From positions 62,001 through 126,000 of the forward strand of contig SVEH01000006.1 of assembly GCA_015057455.1 (NCBI GenBank): a stretch of DNA of 64,000 nt. The letters run 5' to 3'. The stretch's first letter is position 1. Every line of letters begins with the position of its first letter. Below are positions 58,123-64,000 of this stretch, piece by piece. Origin of the DNA: Lachnospiraceae bacterium (lineage in GTDB: Bacteria; Bacillota; Clostridia; Lachnospirales; Lachnospiraceae). Position numbers and translations under genes: made by a program. The notes beneath the pieces are model-generated. The model saw only the letters and a program-made list of their open reading frames with translations, searched no databases and was not told the DNA's origin.

Positions 58123-59439
58123 TTACCAATGCAAGAAATTCCCCGCATACATTCCTGATGCATCTAATTCATGCTCTATTCTTAGAAGTCTGTTATACTT
58201 CGCCATTCGCTCACCTCTAGAAGGCGCACCAGTTTTTATCTGTCCAACTCCTGTTGCCACAGCGATATCAGCAATAGTAGTATCAGTAGTTTCCCCAGAA
58301 CGGTGGGACACTATAGCTTTCCAATTATGACTCTTAGTCATACATATAGCGTCCAATGTCTCTGTTAATGTTCCTATTTGGTTAGGTTTTATTAATACAG
58401 CATTTCCGGCATTTAACTCGATGCCTTTGCCAATTCTTTCTGTATTAGTAACAAATAAATCATCGCCAACAATCTGTAATTTGTGTCCTAATTTATCTGT
58501 CATATAAGAAATACCTTCAAAATCCTCTTCATTTAAACCATCTTCAATAGAATATATAGGAAACTTCTTCATTAAATCAGCATAGTAATCAATTAATTGA
58601 TCTGTTGTGTAGAATTTGCCAGTTTTAAAGAACATATATTGTCCCTCTTTTCCATGAAGTGCAGCTTCTTTATACATCTCTGATGATGCCACATCTAAAG
58701 CTATTTTAAAATCTTCTCCTGGAATATATCCTGCAACTTCAATAGCCCTTACCAAATATTCTATTGCCATTTCATCTGAATCAAAATTTGGTGCGAATCC
58801 ACCTTCATCTCCAACAGAGGTAATATGTTTTTCTTCTTTTAATATTTTCTTTAAAGTATGAAATACATTAGCGCTTTGTTCCATAGCTCTTGCAAATGTT
58901 GGTGCACCAGTAGGCGCTATCATAAACTCTTGAATTGATAACTTATTATCTGCATGCTTTCCACCATTTATACAGTTTAACATTGGAACTGGAAGAATTT
59001 TAGCATTACAGCCACCAATATACTGATAAAGAGGCATTCCCTTAGCTGCTGCGGCTGCTTTTGCTGTTGCAAGAGATACACCTAACATAGCATTTGCCCC
59101 AAAATTCTTCTTATTTTTGCTGCCATCTTCTGCTATCATTTTCCTATCAATATCAACTTGATTTAGACCATTCATTCCAACAATTAAATCTCTAATAACA
59201 TGATTTACATTATGAGTTGCCTTGCCAACTCCCATACCTCTATATCTTCGAGTATCTCCATCTCTTAACTCATGAGCTTCATATATTCCAGTAGATGCAC
59301 CTGATGGTACTGCCGCAACACCCTTTGCACCATTTTCAAGCCACACCTCAACCTCTAATGTTGGATATCCCCTAGAATCTAAAATTTCATGAGCTACTAC
59401 ATTGTTTATAGCTGTACAACTTTTATTACAAATATGCAT
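58123..59439 (-). CDS. eno: Enolase
   Basis: A 438-residue enolase with '[15 protein letters not shown]' at the start, '[21 protein letters not shown]', metal ligands in '[13 protein letters not shown]' and 'VGDDLFVTN', and the signature '[18 protein letters not shown]'. It converts 2-phosphoglycerate to phosphoenolpyruvate in glycolysis. GAGGAG precedes the ATG. Isolated from other glycolytic genes in this window. Confidence 0.98.
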   Translation of the reverse strand: MHICNKSCTAINNVVAHEILDSRGYPTLEVEVWLENGAKGVAAVPSGASTGIYEAHELRDGDTRRYRGMGVGKATHNVNHVIRDLIVGMNGLNQVDIDRKMIAEDGSKNKKNFGANAMLGVSLATAKAAAAAKGMPLYQYIGGCNAKILPVPMLNCINGGKHADNKLSIQEFMIAPTGAPTFARAMEQSANVFHTLKKILKEEKHITSVGDEGGFAPNFDSDEMAIEYLVRAIEVAGYIPGEDFKIALDVASSEMYKEAALHGKEGQYMFFKTGKFYTTDQLIDYYADLMKKFPIYSIEDGLNEEDFEGISYMTDKLGHKLQIVGDDLFVTNTERIGKGIELNAGNAVLIKPNQIGTLTETLDAICMTKSHNWKAIVSHRSGETTDTTIADIAVATGVGQIKTGAPSRGERMAKYNRLLRIEHELDASGMYAGNFLHW

Positions 59440-59474
59440 AAACCTGCTCCTCTCTTTCTATGAAATATAAAAAA

Positions 59475-59539
59475 AATAGATACCTTAATTTCTTTAATAC
59501 CTACCTTAATAAGTATGTACAAGAAATAAGATATCTATT
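59475..59539 (-). terminator. Terminator of the 59595-60497 gene
   Basis: AATAGATATCTTATTTCTT pairs with its near complement (one or two mismatches) and, read leftward, is followed by TTTTTT. Confidence 0.75.
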
Positions 59540-59594
59540 CTTGGAGTGTATAAAATGATTAAATATTAAATCTAATAATCTTAAAAATATTCAT

Positions 59595-60497
59595 CTACTT
59601 ATTTATATCAATATATGTTAATATTCCATAATGGTCTGATATATATTCTCCTTTAGCAAGATCGTTAAGAACTGTATACATCTTACTTGTCAAACTCTTT
59701 GAGCCAAAGAAGAAATCAATTCTTTTATATTTGTTAGCTTTGCCAAATCCATGATTAGTGTAAGTCATAACACCTGTTTTTCCTTCTTTTGTAGCAGCTA
59801 ATGCCATATCCTTTGTACTATTAGATGTCATTATTTGATATCTGCTAGACGCGTTTTTATCAAAATTAAAATCTCCTGTTATTAAGTAACTATCTGTGTT
59901 AGCTTTCTTTACAAAATCCATAAGCTTATTGCAACTTTGAATCTGCACATCTTGATGGAAGGCTAAATGAGTATTCACCATTGTTAAAGTATCTCCTGTT
60001 GTTTTATCCTCAACCTTCACCCATGTAGCAATTCTATCTTCATATTTTTCTCCATCTCTTTCATATGCTTGTGATAAAATAAAATTACCAGAATCAAGAA
60101 TGTTAAATTTTGATTTCTTTACATATATAGGATTAGCTAAACCTTTGCTGTTCTTGTAATAATCATGAAAATAATCCTTTTCTTTAAACATTGCATTAAG
60201 CTTCATTCTCCAACCAGCATCTGCTTCTTGGAAACATTTAATATCAGCATTATATTTATTGCATAATTCTTCTAATCTATTATATCTCTTAAAAACTAAG
60301 TTGTCCCAACCATCCTCAAACGCTGTAACTCTTACATTCTGAGACATAACTGATACTTCATGTCTTGCTGTAATATCACAATCTTCAGTTCTAACTATAG
60401 ATGCATTTGTATCCATTTTTGCCTTAGAACCAAAAAATACAACACCAACAACCGCGCATGCTAGAACTATGGCAATCTTAGAACCTTTCTTCCTCAT
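59595..60497 (-). CDS. Secreted endonuclease/exonuclease/phosphatase family protein
   Basis: 300 residues from the ATG at 60497 (GGAGGG four bases away). A signal peptide or anchor (about 5-25) is followed by a DNase I-like fold with the expected motifs: SQNVR (Asn), 'KCFQEAD' (Glu), 'VNTHLAF' (His), 'ITGDFNFD' (Asp-x-Asn) and 'SDHYGIL' (Asp-His). Substrate may be nucleic acid, sphingomyelin-type lipid or phosphoinositide; it cannot be read. It is a diverged paralogue of the gene at 61301-62227. RNA copy B lies just upstream. Confidence 0.9.
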   Translation of the reverse strand: MRKKGSKIAIVLACAVVGVVFFGSKAKMDTNASIVRTEDCDITARHEVSVMSQNVRVTAFEDGWDNLVFKRYNRLEELCNKYNADIKCFQEADAGWRMKLNAMFKEKDYFHDYYKNSKGLANPIYVKKSKFNILDSGNFILSQAYERDGEKYEDRIATWVKVEDKTTGDTLTMVNTHLAFHQDVQIQSCNKLMDFVKKANTDSYLITGDFNFDKNASSRYQIMTSNSTKDMALAATKEGKTGVMTYTNHGFGKANKYKRIDFFFGSKSLTSKMYTVLNDLAKGEYISDHYGILTYIDINK

Positions 60498-60600
60498 AAT
60501 ACCCTCCAATCAATACTGTTAACTCCTTATAACATTATTGTAACATATAGGTAACATTTTTGCCATACTTTTTTCATAATTTTATATTTTTTTTACATAT

Positions 60601-60807
60601 GAAAAAAGCAACATATATCTCTAGAAAATATATATTGCTTTCTTCATACTCAAATGTTTCATGTTTTGATCCCTTATGTCTTTCTCCGTATTTTGCCTCA
60701 CGAACAGATATCGTATATTTACTTCCCTTGTTATTAAAACTGGGCAAAATATCGTTAGCCGATATCTGCTCCCCGTTTTAATAACTATATATTAATTAAA
60801 TTACCCG
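60601..60807 (-). ncRNA. Candidate small RNA or attenuator leader (copy B)
   Basis: Promoter 60814-60842 and terminator 60606-60640 bound a transcript of about 200 bases. Its 5' part folds into a long hairpin (arms GTTATTAAAAC at 60730-60740 and 60775-60785, with inner GGG/CCC and ATATCG/CGATAT helices). Further on are segments complementary to that hairpin: CGATATCTG to CAGATATCG and GGCAAAATA to TATTTTGCC, allowing a rival or pseudoknotted fold. A motif near 60673-60703 matches copy A. The downstream gene starts 104 bases past the terminator. Could be a riboswitch-like leader or a stand-alone RNA. Confidence 0.6.
60606..60640 (-). terminator. Terminator of RNA copy B
   Basis: AAGCAA plus ATATAT pairs with ATATAT plus TTGCTT (one mismatch) and, read leftward, runs into TTTTTTC. 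Confidence 0.75.
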
Positions 60808-60813
60808 AAAAAG

Positions 60814-60842
60814 ATATTATACTATTTTCAACAACTTGTCAA
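60814..60842 (-). promoter_or_regulatory. Promoter of RNA copy B
   Basis: Read leftward: -35 TTGACA (60837-60842), 17 bases, -10 TAATAT (60814-60819); TATAAT overlaps it at a 15-base spacing. Confidence 0.75.
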
Positions 60843-61171
60843 TGTAATCGTCCCTTATTTTACCAAGCTCAAAAGTACAATTTTCACATTTGAAAATTTC
60901 TATTTATTTCCAACACAATGCATTTTGCACAATTATTTGTTCACACCCTCTAACTTTCTTATGTATTTTTACCAAATTTAATTGTAAACTTTTGTAAATA
61001 TCAACCTCTCTTTTATCTATTTTCTATAAACTTTACTTTTTTTACAATTATAATAAATCAAACTTATCCTAGCTTCTATAAAGTATATTATAACAAATCT
61101 ATAATGTAATAATATTATCAATCTATAATACGCCACTTTATTACCAACCTTTATTAAATCAAAATACATAT
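60843..61171. other. Conserved upstream region of RNA copy B, then AT-rich sequence
   Basis: The first 95 bases align with 57894-57990 upstream of copy A, including a dyad at 60878-60900 (AATTTTC ... GAAAATT). No coding sequence is seen in the remainder. Confidence 0.5.
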
Positions 61172-61206
61172 ACAAAAGGCTATGATTTTTCTATCATAGC
61201 CTTTGT
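61172..61206 (-). terminator. Terminator of the 61301-62227 gene
   Basis: AAAGGCTATGAT and ATCATAGCCTTT form a 12-bp stem with a six-base loop. Confidence 0.75.
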
Positions 61207-61256
61207 GTATGTATATGATTTTATTTTTATAATTGAGTATTTTCTATACATATTAG

Positions 61257-61310
61257 TTTATATACTGATTTATATATTAATTTATATACTAATTTGTATA
61301 CTAATTTATA
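61257..61310. repeat. Tandem repeat, 12-bp unit, about 4.5 copies
   Basis: Units TTTATATACTAA and close variants run head to tail and extend over the stop codon (61301-61303) of the neighbouring gene. Confidence 0.8.
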
Positions 61311-62227
61311 TCTATATATGTTAATATTCCATAATGATCCGACAAATACCCACCATCATATGAATCTTTTATCAATGAATATAGTTTGCTTTGTAAATTT
61401 CCTGATCCAAAGAAGAAGTCTATTCTCTTTGGTTTTGATTTTCTTCCAAAGTCATGGAATGTTCCACCTGTATATTTTTGTACACCTTCTTGTCCTGCTG
61501 CAATTGCCATATCTTTTCCTGTGTCACCTTTCATTATTGCATATGCTCCTGGATTACTATTCATATCAAAATTAAAATCTCCACATATGATATAGCCATC
61601 TGCATCTAATGTTTGAACTTTCTCCATCATTTTTGTACAACTTGTTATTTGTCTTGTTGACTCTGTTGCCAAATGTGCATTCATTATTACTAAAGTTTTA
61701 CCTGTTGTTTTATCAGCAACCTTTAACCATGATGCCACACGTGATTCATTGTATGTATCTGTTGAATCTGGTGTAAGCACCATACTTCCACCATCTAATA
61801 CTTTAAATTTGCTATTCTTTACATATATAGGATTACATAATCCTTTGTTATTAAACAAGAATTCTGTCTTATACTCCATTGCACTCATCTGTATATCTAA
61901 TCTAGCTTTCCACTCATATGTACATTCTTGAAAACATCTAATGTCTGTATTATATTTATCTAACATATTCATTATTCTAGGTGTTCTCTTTGTTATACTA
62001 TTGTCCTTGCCATCCTTATCCTGTGGTGCTCTTAAATTCTGTGACAAAATAGATACTTCATGATCTACGTTATAATAATTACTTTCTATTTTATCCTTTC
62101 TAAAAAAAGTACTGTGAGCATGGGCAGCACCAATACTTCCATCATATACTATAAATCCTGCTAACATTGTTAGCACGACTACAGCACTAACTAATTTTTT
62201 GCTCCTTAATAACTCCCCTAATTTCAT
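61301..62227 (-). CDS. Secreted endonuclease/exonuclease/phosphatase family protein, paralogue
   Basis: 308 residues from the ATG at 62227 (GGAGG five bases away). Same plan as the 59595 gene product: signal region (about 12-32), 'SQNLR', 'RCFQECT', 'MNAHLA', 'ICGDFNFDMN' and 'SDHYGILTYIDIN'. The active-site residues are kept. The two proteins align along their whole length with many identical blocks (for example 'NPIYVKNSKF' versus 'NPIYVKKSKF'), so they arose by duplication. It lacks the RNA leader of its neighbour. Confidence 0.9.
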   Translation of the reverse strand: MKLGELLRSKKLVSAVVVLTMLAGFIVYDGSIGAAHAHSTFFRKDKIESNYYNVDHEVSILSQNLRAPQDKDGKDNSITKRTPRIMNMLDKYNTDIRCFQECTYEWKARLDIQMSAMEYKTEFLFNNKGLCNPIYVKNSKFKVLDGGSMVLTPDSTDTYNESRVASWLKVADKTTGKTLVIMNAHLATESTRQITSCTKMMEKVQTLDADGYIICGDFNFDMNSNPGAYAIMKGDTGKDMAIAAGQEGVQKYTGGTFHDFGRKSKPKRIDFFFGSGNLQSKLYSLIKDSYDGGYLSDHYGILTYIDIN

Positions 62228-62494
62228 ATTAACCTCCATTCATACACATCTATGCATAGTTCCATCGGAATATATATTCAAATCAAACATTATACAATGT
62301 TCTCTTTAATTTAATGTAATTCAACAATATAATTCCTTGTTATTCAATCAAAAACCACATTATGTAATATATCTTTAATATAATTGTAACATTTATCATT
62401 GTGTTTGTGAAGTAGTTTATAGAATTATAATATATTCCATATAATATTTTTAGAGATTGAATACTATTAATTCGTATTATTATAACATTAAAAC
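62228..62494. other. AT-rich intergenic region
   Basis: No coding sequence or clear promoter pair was found upstream of the 62227 start. It ends at the hairpin at 62495. Confidence 0.45.
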
Positions 62495-62530
62495 GACCAA
62501 TAACCTGGTATATAATCCAAGCTATTGGCC
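62495..62530 (-). terminator. Terminator of the 62597-63643 gene
   Basis: Read leftward GGCCAATAG ... TTATTGGTC, followed by GTTTT. A near-identical hairpin at 63848-63882 follows the paralogous gene. Confidence 0.6.
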
Positions 62531-62560
62531 TTTATCTTTATCTTTATCTTTATCTTTATT
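62531..62560. repeat. Hexamer repeat (TTTATC), about five copies
   Basis: Four exact TTTATC units and one TTTATT variant, between the terminator and the gene end. Confidence 0.8.
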
Positions 62561-62596
62561 TTTATATTTAATTAAATATCCGATAATTCAATAATT

Positions 62597-63643
62597 CTAT
62601 TCGCCCATTGGTATTAAATCTACATACTCCTTAATCTCTTCCTGTGAGATTCCTACTATATCTGATATTTCCTCTATTGAATATTCCTTTTGTAATAAAT
62701 TTTTTATTACTAATGTTCTTACTTCTAAAAGACCTTCCTCACGTCCTTCTTCTCGTCCTTCTTCTCGTCCTTCTGCTCGTCCTTCTGCTCGTCCTTCTTC
62801 TAGCCCTTCTTCACGTCCTTCTGCTCGTGCCACTTCTTTCTCTGCCCTTCTATACTTCTCCATCTCTTCTTCATTAAATTCAAATATAGACATATATGTA
62901 ACCTCCGCTCTTTGATCTCTCAGAAAGTCTTTCAATATATCATTGGCTATGCAATAGTCTATTGCATTCTCTACTGCTTTTCCAGTGGACATATCCCTTT
63001 TATACTCTCTGATTTTTTCTACATATGTGCAATAATCTTTTAATTTCTTGCAATGTTCTTTTATAGTATAATTCATTTCGGCATTAATATTCAACACTTT
63101 TACCACAAGTTCTAGTTCTGGCTCTACTTCTTGTTTCTGATATAGGCTTGATAATCTGTATTCATTTACCTCTGGTACTCTAGTATCAATTCCATTATAA
63201 AATACAACAAACTTAGGTGTTGGTATAGATACTGGTCTTGAACTATATAAAGCTTCTCCTTTTACCGTTTTCTCTAGCAAATGTGAAACATAAAACAGAT
63301 TTCTTAGCGGTATGTTGCAATTCTTGGTACTCTGATGCTCATATATATTCAACTCAAAATCAAATATAAATGATATATCATTCTTCATACTCATATATAT
63401 TGCATTTTCCAATGTATTGATTTCTAAATCAGCTACGTTAGTATACTCTGTTCCATTAACCGCATTATATAGGCTTAATAAATCCTCTGGCTTACTAAAC
63501 ACCATTCTAAATACAGTATCTTTATAGTTTCTTCTTGTTAATGGTAACTTCTCTTGGTTGTTTATCATATTTATTCTATTTATTTCTTTTATGTCTTTGA
63601 TGTCATCTATGTCTTCTATATTGGTTATGTTTTTATTACTCAT
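62597..63643 (-). CDS. Rpn/PD-(D/E)XK nuclease family protein with Glu-Gly-Arg repeat
   Basis: A 348-residue protein. After a polar N-terminal region of about 35 residues rich in Ile, Asp and Asn comes the Rpn nuclease domain: 'YKDTVFRMVFSKPEDLLSLYNA', the catalytic strand 'FIFDFELNIYEHQST' (Asp, Glu and Glu-x-x-Gln type) and 'FVVFYNG'. Near the C-terminus is a repeat of EGR/EEG units (about 273-302), encoded by a 12-bp DNA repeat, then a helical segment 'YSIEEISDIVGISQEEIKEY'. Such proteins cut DNA and are often grouped with mobile elements. A second gene with the same C-terminus begins at the right edge of the window. Confidence 0.88.
   Translation of the reverse strand: MSNKNITNIEDIDDIKDIKEINRINMINNQEKLPLTRRNYKDTVFRMVFSKPEDLLSLYNAVNGTEYTNVADLEINTLENAIYMSMKNDISFIFDFELNIYEHQSTKNCNIPLRNLFYVSHLLEKTVKGEALYSSRPVSIPTPKFVVFYNGIDTRVPEVNEYRLSSLYQKQEVEPELELVVKVLNINAEMNYTIKEHCKKLKDYCTYVEKIREYKRDMSTGKAVENAIDYCIANDILKDFLRDQRAEVTYMSIFEFNEEEMEKYRRAEKEVARAEGREEGLEEGRAEGRAEGREEGREEGREEGLLEVRTLVIKNLLQKEYSIEEISDIVGISQEEIKEYVDLIPMGE
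62742..62825. repeat. Coding 12-bp tandem repeat, seven units
   Basis: Units CGTCCTTCTTCT and variants (TGCT in some) encode EEGR/AEGR tetrads. In-frame period, so copy number can change without frameshift. Confidence 0.85.
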
Positions 63644-63727
63644 TTTTGTACACTATCCTTTCATTATTTTCTGAAATGATCACTTCTATGAAAGAATAAC
63701 ATATATTCTGCTAAATGTATCACTTTC

Positions 63728-63750
63728 CTGACAGATAACCATTCTGTCAG
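63728..63750. promoter_or_regulatory. Dyad upstream of the Rpn-type gene
   Basis: CTGACAGA and TCTGTCAG with a seven-base spacer, about 85 bases before the ATG at 63643. Likely an operator. Confidence 0.5.
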
Positions 63751-63847
63751 AAATTCGGTATTTTTGCTCCCTTGCATTTCCTTATTTTTACATTAAATGG
63801 ATATATCCTATAATGATTTTTGTATACATTATAATTCCATGTATAAA

Positions 63848-63882
63848 GACCAATAATCTGGCATTTATCCAAACTATTGGCC
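63848..63882 (-). terminator. Terminator of the right-edge Rpn-type gene
   Basis: Read leftward GGCCAATAG ... TTATTGGTC, duplicating the hairpin at 62495-62530. Confidence 0.6.
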
Positions 63883-63929
63883 TTCATCTCTAATTTAGTA
63901 TTTAGTTTTGTATAAAATGTAATAATCCT

Positions 63930-64000
63930 ATTTCCCCATTGGTATTAAATCAATATACTCCTTAATCTCATCCGGTGTCATTCCTACTATATCTGATATC
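63930..64000 (-). CDS. Rpn-type paralogue, C-terminus only (5' end outside window)
   Basis: A leftward frame open from the window edge to the TAG at 63930 encodes 'DISDIVGMTPDEIKEYIDLI' then PMGK, nearly the same as the C-terminus of the 62597 gene product. It shows a second, paralogous gene directly upstream. Confidence 0.75.

Noticed and set aside
62644..62877. 77-residue Leu-rich plus-strand frame that looks like a membrane protein
   Set aside because: Antisense reading of the EEGR repeat array; the leucines come from the repeat.

Overview
The window is a very AT-rich stretch with strong AGGAGG-type ribosome binding sites, TTGACA/TATAAT promoters, GTG and TTG starts placed by their Shine-Dalgarno sites, and Gram-positive surface proteins. 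A HrcA/CIRCE site, an S8 protease next to a SleC-like spore cortex enzyme, fibro-slime and Listeria-Bacteroides repeat proteins and several Lachnospiraceae-type small proteins point to a low-GC Clostridia, most likely a Lachnospiraceae-like gut anaerobe. This is inferred from gene content; there is no rRNA gene. About 45 genes are supported, 38-39 of them on the minus strand. No tRNA, rRNA, CRISPR array, insertion sequence or prophage was seen.

Layout, left to right. 1-6.3 kb: three related secreted or anchored proteins with Listeria-Bacteroides (InlB B) repeats, two with an N-terminal CHAP-like peptidase domain. 6.5-9.6 kb: htpG behind a CIRCE operator, then two small proteins. 9.7-15 kb: a GH13 debranching-enzyme relative that has lost catalytic residues, an ABC-F protein whose second Walker A lacks lysine, and a membrane GGDEF protein. 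15-19.8 kb: a three-gene ABC-type membrane cluster, glf and a GtrA protein. 19.8-24.8 kb: S8 protease, SleC-like protein, ilvE, folA and thyA. 25-30.5 kb: hflX, TPR lipoprotein, HlyIII, SGNH hydrolase and a GH3 enzyme.

30.7-36 kb: a secreted protein with an ADP-ribosyltransferase exoenzyme domain, a SEC-C protein and a fibro-slime surface protein. 36.6-40.5 kb: a MecA-type class B PBP and an SH3-NlpC/P60 hydrolase with a notable promoter region. 40.7-45.7 kb: a compact small gene followed (upstream) by a C39-peptidase ABC exporter, HlyD adaptor and membrane protein operon with no recognisable precursor peptide. 46-54 kb: MATE pump, Rpn-type PD-(D/E)XK nuclease, a two-TM small protein, rarA, a calcium-type P-type ATPase with Asn-rich inserts, and an acidic small protein. 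54.5-64 kb: a MacB-like ABC protein, eno, two tandem paralogous exonuclease/endonuclease/phosphatase proteins, and two Rpn-type genes, the last cut by the window edge.

The strongest unexplained signals are a pair of promoter-RNA-terminator units (57.6-57.9 kb and 60.6-60.8 kb) that share a conserved upstream region and an internal sequence motif and each precede a protein gene, the putative ADP-ribosylating toxin, the degenerate GH13 protein, and the orphan peptide exporter. Many genes carry their own promoter and terminator; clear polycistronic groups are thyA-folA, hflX with the TPR gene, glf with the ABC cluster, and the C39 exporter operon.
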